Part shown: in pieces, positions 55,408-63,772 of the stretch
Layout of the letters: every line of letters begins with the position of its first letter
Position numbering within the stretch: position 1 is the first letter of the stretch
Assembly (NCBI RefSeq): GCF_018449545.1
Contig: NZ_JAAVUR010000001.1
Location: 640,413-704,412 of the forward strand
Source: Granulicella sp. dw_53
GTDB lineage: Bacteria; Acidobacteriota; Terriglobia; Terriglobales; Acidobacteriaceae
DNA length: 64,000 nucleotides
Direction of reading: 5' to 3'
Position numbers and translations under genes: made by a program
The notes under the pieces: generated by a model
The model's input: the letters and a program-made list of their open reading frames with translations, nothing else
Told to the model about the DNA's origin: nothing
Databases searched by the model: none

Positions 55408-55647
55408 ATTTAACTCCTTCGACGGGTGGTGCGTTTTGCAACGCTTCAGAGTTTACTTTCTTTTGACTTCCGAGTTCCAAATCGATTCTGAGTTCCCCGC
55501 CGTTTCGTGTCAGTTCATTGGGTGAGTCTGTGGGGTGGCGGGTTGCCCACCGGCGTACTGGGCGGTGGCTGTATTCTTGATTCGGCAGCAGCCCAGGATA
55601 GTAGTCCACACCAACCGGAATCAGCAACCAGGAGCCCCAAAAGAATC

Positions 55648-57738
55648 ATGACCGCCCCCGCTGTGAACCCGCCCGTTGCACGCAAGGAACCCACCCCCAC
55701 CACTCTGCATGGGCAGACTCTCCAGGACGACTACCGTTGGATGCGGGAGAAGGATTCTCCAGAGGTGATCGCGTATCTGGAGGCAGAGAACGCCTACACG
55801 CAGGCAGCGATGGCCGGGACGGAGGAGCTGCAGGCGAAGCTGTACAAGGAGATGCTGTCGCACATCAAGGAGACGGACGAGTCGGTGCCGTATCCGGATC
55901 ACGGCTGGTTCTTCTACAGCCGGACGATGGAGGGGAGCCAGTACCCGGTCTATTGCCGAAGGCTGGCTACCGGACCTAAGTTCGACGAGGGTCAGCCGGA
56001 GGAGATTCTGTTGGATGTGAATCTGCTGGCGGTGGGGCAGCCGTTTATGGCGGTCGGCGGAATGAGCGTCAGTCCAGATGGAAGGCTGATGGCGTATTCC
56101 ACGGATAACACCGGCTTCCGGCAGTACACGCTGAAGGTGCGGAGTCTGGAGACGGGGGAGGATTTTCCGGAGACGGCGGAGCGAGCGGGATCGTTTGTGT
56201 GGGCGGCGGACTCGAAGACCCTGTTTTACACAACGGAGGACGAGGTTACGAAGCGGCACAACCATCTCTACCGGCATACGGTGGGACAGCCGATTGCGGC
56301 GGATGTGCGTGTGTTCGATGAGACGGATGAGCGCTTCAACGTGGGGGTGGGCAAGACGAGGGACCGGGAGTATCTGCTGCTGGAGGCCGGGAGCCATACG
56401 ACCAGCGAGTGCCGGTTTCTTTCGGCGGAGGATCCTGAGGGGGAGTTTCGGCTGATCGCGCCGCGGATCGATGACCAGGAGTATTCGGTTGATCACCGGG
56501 ATGGGCTCTTCTATATCCGGACGAACGATACGGGAAAGAACTTTCGGGTGGTGACGGCTCCGGTGGATGTGACGGGACGGGAGAACTGGGTTGAACTGAT
56601 TGTCGAAGACAAAGAAGCTCCGCTTGAGGATTTCGATCTATTTCATTCATTTTGCATTAGTTCACGACGGCGGTTTGGACTACCCACGCTGACGGTGATT
56701 CAGCTTACGGACGGGGGCGAGATCGGAGAGTCTCGGGAGATCGACTTCCCGGAGCCGGCCTACACGGCGCAGGCGCATGCCAACCGGGAGTTCGAGACGA
56801 GCTCGTTCCGGTATAGCTATCAGTCTCTGGTCTCCCCGGCTTCGGTGTATGAGTATGACGTTGAGAGTGGGGCTTCGACGCTGCTGAAGCGGCAGGAGGT
56901 TCCGGGCGGATTCGATTCGGCGCTGTATGGCTCGGACAGAGTTTGGGTGGAGGCGGCGGATGGGGTGAAGATTCCGGCGTCGGTGGTTTACCGGAAGGAT
57001 TTCTTCAAGAAAGACAAGAGCAATCCGCTGTATGTCTATGGATATGGGTCGTATGGCTATCCATTACCCTTAGGGTTCAGCGCGGCGCGGCTGGCGCTGC
57101 TGGATCGTGGGGTGGTAATGGCGTATGCACATATCCGGGGGGGCGGCGAGATGGGCGATCCCTGGCATGACGCGGGCAAGATGATGGTGAAGTGGAACAC
57201 CTTCTCCGACTTTATCGCGGTGACGGAGCAGTTGGTCGCGCAGGGGTACGGAGCGGCGGACCGGGTGGCGATCGAGGGTGGAAGCGCGGGAGGGCTGCTG
57301 ATGGGCGCGGTGGTGAATGCTCGTCCGGAGCTGTTCTCGGTGGTGCTGTCGCATGTACCGTTCGTGGATGTGATGAATACGATGCTGGATGCTTCCCTGC
57401 CACTGACGGTGGCAGAGTACGAGGAGTGGGGGAATCCGAATGAGGCAGAGGCGTTTGCTTATATGAAGAGCTATTCGCCGTACGACAACCTCAAACCAGG
57501 AGCGTATCCGGCGATGCTGGTGAAGACCAGCCTGAACGACTCGCAGGTGATGTATTGGGAGCCGGCGAAGTATGTGGCTCGGCTGCGTACGCTGAAGACG
57601 AATGGGACGCCGCTGTTGCTGCACATCAATATGGATGCGGGGCATGGTGGGGCTTCGGGGCGGTATGACTATTTGAAGGAGATTGCTTTTGATTATGCGT
57701 TTTTGTTGCGGGAGTTGGGGGTGGAGGGTCGGACGTAA
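55648..57738 (+). CDS. S9A serine peptidase, oligopeptidase B-like
   Basis: 696 residues from the ATG at 55648; a longer frame from 55507 adds a non-conserved leader. N-terminal region TLQDDYRWMREKDSPEVIAY, seven-bladed propeller, then the alpha/beta hydrolase domain. Catalytic residues: Ser in EGGSAGGLLMGA, Asp in LVKTSLNDSQVMYWEPAKY, His in MDAGHGGASGRYDYLKE. The YGYGSYG and AHIRGGGEMGDPWHDAGKMM segments are typical of oligopeptidase B, which cleaves short peptides after basic residues in the cytoplasm. No signal peptide with this start. Confidence 0.92.
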   Translation: MTAPAVNPPVARKEPTPTTLHGQTLQDDYRWMREKDSPEVIAYLEAENAYTQAAMAGTEELQAKLYKEMLSHIKETDESVPYPDHGWFFYSRTMEGSQYPVYCRRLATGPKFDEGQPEEILLDVNLLAVGQPFMAVGGMSVSPDGRLMAYSTDNTGFRQYTLKVRSLETGEDFPETAERAGSFVWAADSKTLFYTTEDEVTKRHNHLYRHTVGQPIAADVRVFDETDERFNVGVGKTRDREYLLLEAGSHTTSECRFLSAEDPEGEFRLIAPRIDDQEYSVDHRDGLFYIRTNDTGKNFRVVTAPVDVTGRENWVELIVEDKEAPLEDFDLFHSFCISSRRRFGLPTLTVIQLTDGGEIGESREIDFPEPAYTAQAHANREFETSSFRYSYQSLVSPASVYEYDVESGASTLLKRQEVPGGFDSALYGSDRVWVEAADGVKIPASVVYRKDFFKKDKSNPLYVYGYGSYGYPLPLGFSAARLALLDRGVVMAYAHIRGGGEMGDPWHDAGKMMVKWNTFSDFIAVTEQLVAQGYGAADRVAIEGGSAGGLLMGAVVNARPELFSVVLSHVPFVDVMNTMLDASLPLTVAEYEEWGNPNEAEAFAYMKSYSPYDNLKPGAYPAMLVKTSLNDSQVMYWEPAKYVARLRTLKTNGTPLLLHINMDAGHGGASGRYDYLKEIAFDYAFLLRELGVEGRT

Positions 57739-57800
57739 CGGGGTGCGGATTTAGCGTGGTCGTTTCCGTGCTTTGGGAGTTTAGGGCTGGGACAGGAGTA

Positions 57801-57876
57801 CGGTCGTGCTTTGCACGATACCCCACCCTATTTGCGATGAAGCTGCAAAAAGGATGGGGCACCCGCTTTTGTGGCG
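57801..57876 (-). repeat. family A palindromic repeat, copy 4
   Basis: Reverse orientation: small hairpin GTCGTGC-TTT-GCACGA, then CCCCACCCTATTTGC / GCAAAAAGGATGGGG with loop GATGAAGCT, ending GGGGCACCCGC. The small hairpin differs from copy 2 by a compensated G-C to T-A change. It lies between the oligopeptidase B and GDPD genes, which converge here. Confidence 0.88.
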
Positions 57877-57884
57877 GGTGGAGG

Positions 57885-58826
57885 TTAAGTTCGAGAGTGG
57901 AACCAGTCGGCCAGGCCGGCGGGGTCGTCGGTGATGATGGCGTCGACGTGGGCGTCGGCCATCTTCTTCCAGCCTTCGGGGGTGTTGACGGTGTAGGGGA
58001 TGACTTGCAGGCCGGCCTGGTGGGCTGATCTGACTGCGTCCGGGGTGACCAGGCTCTCGTCGGGGCTGAGGATGGTGGCGCCGGAGACCTGGGCGACGTG
58101 GGTGAAGGTCTTGTCGCTGTCGGTGATGCCCATCATGACGTCGTAGCGGGCCTGTCCGAAGAGGGCGGAGCGGCGGATGCTGGGATCGAGGGTCTTCATG
58201 GCGCGAAGGGTGCGGAAGTCGAAGCTCTGAAGGATGACGCGGGATTGGAGATGGTGGCGCTTGACCGCCTCGTCGATGAGGGCGACGAAGGCCTCGGGGC
58301 TGGGGGTCATCTCGGGGTGGTTGATGAAGATCTTGGTCTCGACGTTGAAGCCGAAGTTGCCTTGGGGGGCGAGGTTGAGGACCTCTTCAAAGGTCGGGAT
58401 GGGGGTGTGGGGCACGGCAACCTGGTGGGGGAAGCCGGGGACGGTGTTGCCGCAGTCGTACTGCTTGACCTGAGCGAGGGTGAGAGAGTGGATCGCGGTT
58501 CCGGGAGCGAGGGCGGGCCCGTCGCACTGGCGCTCGTTGCGCAAGACGGCGGCGATGCGGGGATCTTCGGAGGCGGGCTGGGTGATGTAGGGCGAGTGGG
58601 AGACGACGAGGACGTTGTCTTTGGTGACGGCCAGGTCCAGTTCGAGCACGTCGACTCCGTGATGGATGGCGTACTCGAAGGCCGGGATGGTGTTTTCGGG
58701 CTCGGCGGCTCGGCCTCCGCGGTGGGCGTGGATCTGGATGGTTGGGTGGGTTTGATTTTCTGGGAGAGACTGGCACGCTGCGGAGAGCGCGCCCAAGAGA
58801 AACATGGACGAAAGAAGCTTTGTCAT
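57885..58826 (-). CDS. glycerophosphodiester phosphodiesterase (exported)
   Basis: 313 residues. Signal sequence with a possible lipobox (LSAACQ). GDPD motifs: IHAHRGGRAAEPENTIPAFE (HR.....ENT), VDVLELDLAVTKDNVLVVSH (E.D and SH), FGFNVETK (Glu) and INTPEGWKKMADAHVDAIITDD-type C-terminal segment. It would hydrolyse glycerophosphodiesters to glycerol-3-phosphate plus alcohol in the periplasm. Confidence 0.92.
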   Translation of the reverse strand: MTKLLSSMFLLGALSAACQSLPENQTHPTIQIHAHRGGRAAEPENTIPAFEYAIHHGVDVLELDLAVTKDNVLVVSHSPYITQPASEDPRIAAVLRNERQCDGPALAPGTAIHSLTLAQVKQYDCGNTVPGFPHQVAVPHTPIPTFEEVLNLAPQGNFGFNVETKIFINHPEMTPSPEAFVALIDEAVKRHHLQSRVILQSFDFRTLRAMKTLDPSIRRSALFGQARYDVMMGITDSDKTFTHVAQVSGATILSPDESLVTPDAVRSAHQAGLQVIPYTVNTPEGWKKMADAHVDAIITDDPAGLADWFHSRT

Positions 58827-58972
58827 TGGGCCAATTTTGGCGCTAGGCGATTACAAAGCGGTGAAGTGCTGATGTATTTTCGTTGGAATGGAATCGTTGG
58901 TGACGAAATTTAGGATTGCGGCCTCGTCCCTCGCGATCTGGCTGCCAGAGCGAGGCCGTATTCAGTTTTGCT

Positions 58973-59518
58973 CTAGCTGGCCTTGGCCAGGACTTCGATG
59001 ATCTTGTTGCTGAAGGCGGGGATGTCATCGGGTTTGCGGCTGGTGATGAGGTTGCCGTCCTGGACGACCTCGCGGTCGACCCACTTGGCTCCGGCGTTGG
59101 TGAGGTCGGTGTGGATGGAGGACCAGGAGGTCATGGTCTTGCCTTTGACGACGCCGGCTTCGATGAGGGTCCAGGGGGCGTGGCAGATGGCGGCGACGAT
59201 CTTGCCGGTGCCGACGAAGTTCTTGACGAAGGCGACGGCGTCTTTGTCGATGCGAAGCTCGTCGGGGTTGATCTGGCCTCCGGGGAGGACGAGGGCGTCG
59301 TAGTCGGCAGGTTTGGAGTCCTTGACGAGGTGGTCGACCTTTACTTTCTTGCCCCAGTCGTTGACGTCCCAGCCCTTGATCTCGCCGGATTTGATGGAGA
59401 GGACTTCTACGGTCGCTCCGGCTGCTTCGAGGTTCTTTTTGGGGTCGGTGAGTTCGACCTGTTCGAATCCGTCGGTGGCCAGGATGGCGATCTTCTTTCC
59501 TTTCAGCTCATTGCTCAT
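58973..59518 (-). CDS. DJ-1/PfpI-family protein
   Basis: 181 residues from the ATG at 59518 (GAGGAG 9 nt upstream); the frame extends to 59908 but that part crosses the start of mutS on the other strand and is not credible. Motifs: KKIAILATDGFEQVELTDP, YDALVLPGGQINPDELR, nucleophile elbow AAICHAPWTLIEAG with the reactive Cys followed by His, and NLITSRKPDDIPAFSNKIIE. The PfpI/YhbO branch is reported as glyoxalase, deglycase or protease; the exact activity is debated. It is divergent from mutS. Confidence 0.92.
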   Translation of the reverse strand: MSNELKGKKIAILATDGFEQVELTDPKKNLEAAGATVEVLSIKSGEIKGWDVNDWGKKVKVDHLVKDSKPADYDALVLPGGQINPDELRIDKDAVAFVKNFVGTGKIVAAICHAPWTLIEAGVVKGKTMTSWSSIHTDLTNAGAKWVDREVVQDGNLITSRKPDDIPAFSNKIIEVLAKAS

Positions 59519-59686
59519 GTTGTGTTTCTCCTCTTGGCACGCGTCTGCTCTCCGGCGTGCGAAGTATGGGTTAAGACAGCGGAGCGAGGTTTGGCGTTGC
59601 CAGTGGAAAAGGTCTGGGGTGGGCGGGGCCGTTTTGAACAGGCGATGAAAGGTTAAGGGGCTGGGTGCGGTATTCTGAGCATTCCT

Positions 59687-62461
59687 GTGGCAAAAGAACT
59701 TACAAGTGATGCTAGTACGCTGACTCCGGTGATGCGGCAGTACTTCGCGGCGAAGGAGCAGTATCCGGACTGCCTGATGTTCTGCCGGATCGGCGACTTC
59801 TATGAGCTGTTCTACGAGGATGCGATCCTCGTAGCGCGGGAGCTGCAACTGACGCTGACGGCTCGGGATAAAGAGAAGAAGCAGCCGATGTGCGGGGTTC
59901 CGTACCATGCGGCGGAGGTTTATCTGCAGCGGCTGCTGCGGAAGGGGTATCGGATCGCCCTGTGTGAGCAGATGGAGGATCCGAAGCAGACCAAGACGAT
60001 CGTTCGGCGAGAGGTGACTCGGGTGCTGACGCCGGGGACGGCGATGGATCCGACGCTGGGGGCGGAGCAGAGTAATTATCTGGCGAGTGTGTTTGCCAAG
60101 GGGTCGGGCGCGGGGCTGGTCTGTGGGATGGCTCTGCTGGATCTGTCGACGGGGGAGTTTCGGGCTACGGAGTTTGGGGGGGCGGGGGCCTGGGCGAGTC
60201 TGGTGGATGAGATGGGGCGGGTGAGGCCGGTGGAGCTACTGTACTCCTCGGGTGGGTTGCTGGTCGGGGTAGAGACAAGTGGACGATTGGGGCTGGGAAA
60301 AGAGAACGGTCGCGCTTCGCACGATGCCCACCTTAGCGACGATAAGACCGTCGCGAAGATGGGGCACCCGAACTCGGTGGCTCCGCCGGAGGTTGAATCG
60401 GCCGGTGGACTGGATGGGATTCGGACGAAGACGGCGGTGGAGGAGTGGGTTTTCTCTGCTGAGTATGCGATGCCTTTGTTGAGGAATCACTTTAAGGTTC
60501 ATTCGCTGGATGGGATGGGGCTGGGAGGGCATGAGGCGGCGGCGGTCGCGGCGGCGGCGCTGCTGCATTACATCCAGAAGACGAAGCAGGGTGCGGTCGA
60601 GCATGTGGATGGGGTTCGGTACTACGAGCGGTCTACCTGCCTTGAGCTGGATGCGGTGAGTGTGCGGAATCTGGAGCTGGTGGAGCCGCTGTTTTCGGGG
60701 GAGTCGGCGCAGACTACGCTGTTTTATACGTTGGACGCCTGCTGTACTCCGATGGGTAAGAGGTTGCTGCGGTCGACGTTGTTGCGGCCTGCTAGCGACT
60801 TGTTGGAGATTGAGGCGCGGCTGGCGGCGGTAGGCGAGTCGGTTGGGGATCTGCGGGCTCGGGAGGGAGTTCGGCGGTCGATGGATGGGGTGCTGGATCT
60901 GGAACGGCTGCTGGCGCGGGTGGCGTTGGATTCGGCTGGGCCGCGGGAGGTGATGGCGCTGGCCGGAACGCTTGGGTGTCTGCCGGGTGTGGTGGCAGCG
61001 GTTGGAGTCTTTAAGGCAGAGCGGTGGCGCGAGCTGGGTGGGGTGGATGGGGCGGGAGGCTTCGATGCGCTGGAGGATCTGCATCGGTTGGTGATGCGGA
61101 CGATGGTGGAGGAGCCGCCGGTCAGTCTCTCGGATGGTGGGGTGATTCGGGTGGGGGTGGATGCGGAGCTGGATGAGCTGCGGGAGTTGAGCCGGAGTGG
61201 GCGGCAGGCTTTGGTGGCGATCGAGGAGCGGGAGCGCGCGAGGACAGGGATCGGGAGCCTGAAGGTGCGGTTCAATTCGGTCTTCGGGTACTACCTGGAG
61301 GTGACGAAGGCGAATGCCAAGTCGGTGCCGGCGGACTATGAGCGGAAGCAGACGCTGGTGAATGCGGAGCGGTTTACGACGCCGGAACTGAAGGAGTATG
61401 AGGCGAAGATTCTGACGGCGCAGGAGCGCAGCGGGGAGATCGAGCGGCGGATCTTTGCGGAGTTGCGGCATGCTCTGCTGGCGGCGGCGATGCGGATGCG
61501 TGCGACGGCGCGGCGGGTGGCGGAGATCGATATGCTGACTTGCTTTGCGCATCTGGCAGCGTTGCGGGGCTGGGCCAAGCCGGAGGTGGAGGTTTCGGGG
61601 GTGCTGGAGTTTGTACAGGCTCGGCATCCGGTGGTGGAGCGGCGGCTGGAGGAGAGCGGCGGGGGGCGGTTTGTGCCGAACTCCGTTTATCTGGATGCGG
61701 ATGCCGGCCCGGCGGTGCTGCTGATTACAGGACCAAATATGGGGGGCAAGAGTACGTATCTGCGGCAGGCGGCGCTGCTGGTGGTGATGGCGCAGTGCGG
61801 GTGTTTTGTTCCGGCGGAGCGGATGCGGCTGGGACTGGTGGATCGGATCTATACGCGGATCGGGGCGAGCGACAATGTGGCGCGGGGGCGGTCGACCTTC
61901 ATGGTGGAGATGACCGAGACGGCAGCGATTCTGAATACTGCGACGGCACGGAGTCTTGTTCTGTTGGATGAAATGGGGCGTGGAACTGCAACATATGACG
62001 GGCTTTCGCTTGCATGGGCTACGGTGGAGCATCTGCATGACCGGATTGGAGCGAGGACGCTGTTTGCGACTCACTATCACGAGCTGACGCTGCTGGCGGA
62101 CCGATTGGAGCGGCTGAAGAATCTGCGAGTGACGGTGAAGGAGACGGCGGGGGGAATCGTGTTTCTGCATACGGTGGAGGCGGGTCCTGCGAGCAAGAGC
62201 TATGGAATTGAGGTGGCTCGGCTGGCTGGGCTACCGGGGGCGGTGATTGGGCGGGCACGGGAGGTTCTGAAGCTGCACGAGAAGGCGGAGACGCAGCAGG
62301 TGCGAGAGGCGGCTCCGTCGGCGCCGCAGTTGCAGATGACGATGTTTACGCCCTTGTCGCAGAGGATCGTGGACCGGTTGGAAGAGGTAGATTTGGATGG
62401 GCTGACTCCACGGGAGGCGTTGAACCTGCTGGCGGAGTTGCAGCGGGAGTTGAAGGCTTAA
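59687..62461 (+). CDS. mutS: DNA mismatch repair protein MutS with in-frame repeat insertion
   Basis: 924 residues from a GTG start. Mismatch-binding domain I (MRQYFAAKEQYPDCLMFCRI, then GDFYELFYED with the FYE motif), connector, core/lever and ATPase domain: Walker A ITGPNMGGKSTYLRQ, Walker B VLLDEMGRGTATYDG, and THYHELTLLAD. All catalytic motifs are intact. The protein is longer than the usual ~860 residues; residues 208-232 are encoded by a family A repeat lying in a variable loop of the connector domain. The C-terminal end (LTPREALNLLAELQRELK) is the usual oligomerisation segment. Confidence 0.95.
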   Translation: MAKELTSDASTLTPVMRQYFAAKEQYPDCLMFCRIGDFYELFYEDAILVARELQLTLTARDKEKKQPMCGVPYHAAEVYLQRLLRKGYRIALCEQMEDPKQTKTIVRREVTRVLTPGTAMDPTLGAEQSNYLASVFAKGSGAGLVCGMALLDLSTGEFRATEFGGAGAWASLVDEMGRVRPVELLYSSGGLLVGVETSGRLGLGKENGRASHDAHLSDDKTVAKMGHPNSVAPPEVESAGGLDGIRTKTAVEEWVFSAEYAMPLLRNHFKVHSLDGMGLGGHEAAAVAAAALLHYIQKTKQGAVEHVDGVRYYERSTCLELDAVSVRNLELVEPLFSGESAQTTLFYTLDACCTPMGKRLLRSTLLRPASDLLEIEARLAAVGESVGDLRAREGVRRSMDGVLDLERLLARVALDSAGPREVMALAGTLGCLPGVVAAVGVFKAERWRELGGVDGAGGFDALEDLHRLVMRTMVEEPPVSLSDGGVIRVGVDAELDELRELSRSGRQALVAIEERERARTGIGSLKVRFNSVFGYYLEVTKANAKSVPADYERKQTLVNAERFTTPELKEYEAKILTAQERSGEIERRIFAELRHALLAAAMRMRATARRVAEIDMLTCFAHLAALRGWAKPEVEVSGVLEFVQARHPVVERRLEESGGGRFVPNSVYLDADAGPAVLLITGPNMGGKSTYLRQAALLVVMAQCGCFVPAERMRLGLVDRIYTRIGASDNVARGRSTFMVEMTETAAILNTATARSLVLLDEMGRGTATYDGLSLAWATVEHLHDRIGARTLFATHYHELTLLADRLERLKNLRVTVKETAGGIVFLHTVEAGPASKSYGIEVARLAGLPGAVIGRAREVLKLHEKAETQQVREAAPSAPQLQMTMFTPLSQRIVDRLEEVDLDGLTPREALNLLAELQRELKA
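60308..60382 (+). repeat. family A palindromic repeat, copy 5, inside mutS
   Basis: Same orientation as copies 4, 6 and 7 on this strand: GGTCGCGCTTCGCACGATGCCC ancestor, here GTCGCGC-TTC-GCACGAT, a stem GCGAC-N9-GTCGC, then ATGGGGCACCCG and GGTGGCT. It adds 25 codons (G208-A232) without a stop or frameshift. Confidence 0.85.
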
Positions 62462-62500
62462 GGGGTGATCCCATTGGTAAGAGCTGAAAAGGGTAAAGCG

Positions 62501-63772
62501 ATGGTGGTGGCTGGGGTGATGAGTGGGACCTCGGCGGATGGGGTGGATGTCGCGGTTTGCCGGATTGTGCCTGCGCTGCGGGAGGGTGGGGTGCCGCGGG
62601 TGAAGGTGTTGGGGCATCTTGGATTTGGGTATCCGAAGGCGGTGAGGGCGGCGGTGTTGCGGGTGATGGAGGGGGAGCCGGTAGCACCTGCGGAGATGTC
62701 GCGGCTGCACTGGCGATTGGGGGAGGTTTATGGGGAGGCGGTTGCTAAGGCTTGTGACGCTTTCGGGATTGGGATAAAGGTGGTCGCGCCTTCGCACGAT
62801 ACCCCACCCTATGCGATGAGACCGCAAAGGGCGGGGCACCCGGGTTCTGTGGCTGCTACCGGAATGCGGTTGGGGTTGGTTGGTTGTCATGGGCAGACGG
62901 TCTATCACCAAGGGGTGGCTTCGCGGTATCTGGGGGCTCCGGTGCGGTGTACCTGGCAGATGGGTGAGGCGAGTGTGATTGCCGAGCGGCTGCGGGTTCC
63001 GGTGGTGAGTGATTTTCGTCCGGCAGACCTGGCGGCGGGCGGGCAGGGTGCTCCGCTGGTGCCGATGCTGGATTTTGTGATGTTCCGGTCGGAGAGGGTG
63101 AACCGGGTGTTGCAGAACCTGGGAGGAATTGGAAATCTGACGGCGATTCCCGCTGGGGCTGGAGTGGATGAGCTGATGGCGTTCGATACGGGGCCGGGGA
63201 ACATGGTGATCGATGCCTGTATGGAGCGGTTGTTTGGAAAGAAGTTCGACAGGGGTGGGGCGGTGGGACGGCGGGGGCGGATCCTGAAGAGTGTGGTGGA
63301 TGGGGTGCTGCGTGGTGGGTACTTCTCTGCCCTGCCGCCGAAGAGTTGCGGGCGGGAGGAGTTCGGTTCTGCCTTTGTGGATCGGTTTATCCTGCTTTGT
63401 CGCGGGGCTGGAGCTAGCGATGCGGATGTGGTGGCGACTGCTACGGCGTTGACGGCGGATTCGGTGGTGGATGCTTACCGGCGGTTTGTCTGGGGGCATC
63501 TGGGGGCGGCGGCTCCGCTGGCGAAGACGGAGTTTGTGGTGGCTGGAGGTGGGGTTAAGAATGCTGCGCTGATGGGGATGCTGCGGGAGGGTTTGGGGGC
63601 GCTTGGCGTTCGGGTTCGTGAGATGGGCGAGTTGGGGGTGGAGGCGCAGGCGAAGGAGGCAGTGGCTTTTGCTTTGTTGGGGTGGTTGAGGTGGAACGGC
63701 TTGGCGGGGAATGTGGTTTCGGCTACGGGGGCGGGGCGAGCGGTGGTGTTGGGGAAGGTGACGCTCGGATGA
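62501..63772 (+). CDS. anmK: anhydro-N-acetylmuramic acid kinase with in-frame repeat insertion
   Basis: 423 residues from the ATG at 62501 (AAGGG 7 nt upstream; a GTG at 62465 is in frame). Motifs: VVAGVMSGTSADGVDVAVCR (N-terminal ATPase signature), LVGCHGQTVYHQG, VSDFRPADLAAGGQGAPLVP, MDFVMF-type strand, LQNLGGIGNLTAIP, FDTGPGNMVIDACM and VVAGGGVKNAALMGML. The enzyme phosphorylates anhydroMurNAc in cell-wall recycling. Residues 95-118 derive from a family A repeat between a helix and the conserved GCHGQTV strand; family members are usually 370-390 residues. It lies 39 nt after mutS. Confidence 0.93.
   Translation: MVVAGVMSGTSADGVDVAVCRIVPALREGGVPRVKVLGHLGFGYPKAVRAAVLRVMEGEPVAPAEMSRLHWRLGEVYGEAVAKACDAFGIGIKVVAPSHDTPPYAMRPQRAGHPGSVAATGMRLGLVGCHGQTVYHQGVASRYLGAPVRCTWQMGEASVIAERLRVPVVSDFRPADLAAGGQGAPLVPMLDFVMFRSERVNRVLQNLGGIGNLTAIPAGAGVDELMAFDTGPGNMVIDACMERLFGKKFDRGGAVGRRGRILKSVVDGVLRGGYFSALPPKSCGREEFGSAFVDRFILLCRGAGASDADVVATATALTADSVVDAYRRFVWGHLGAAAPLAKTEFVVAGGGVKNAALMGMLREGLGALGVRVREMGELGVEAQAKEAVAFALLGWLRWNGLAGNVVSATGAGRAVVLGKVTLG
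62783..62854 (+). repeat. family A palindromic repeat, copy 6, inside anmK
   Basis: GTCGCGC-CTTC-GCACGAT, then CCCCACCCTATGCG / CGCAAAGGGCGGGG around loop ATGAGAC, ending GGGGCACCCGG and TCTGTGGCT. It adds 24 codons (V95-A118) in the same reading frame relative to the element as the mutS copy. Confidence 0.88.

Noticed and set aside
59519..59908. Longer N-terminus for the DJ-1/PfpI gene
   Set aside because: It would overlap the mutS start on the other strand and has no homology; the ATG at 59518 has GAGGAG in place.
60236..62170. 644-codon minus-strand open frame
   Set aside because: Antisense to mutS, rich in Arg/His/Pro/Gln, no ribosome-binding site or recognisable domain.
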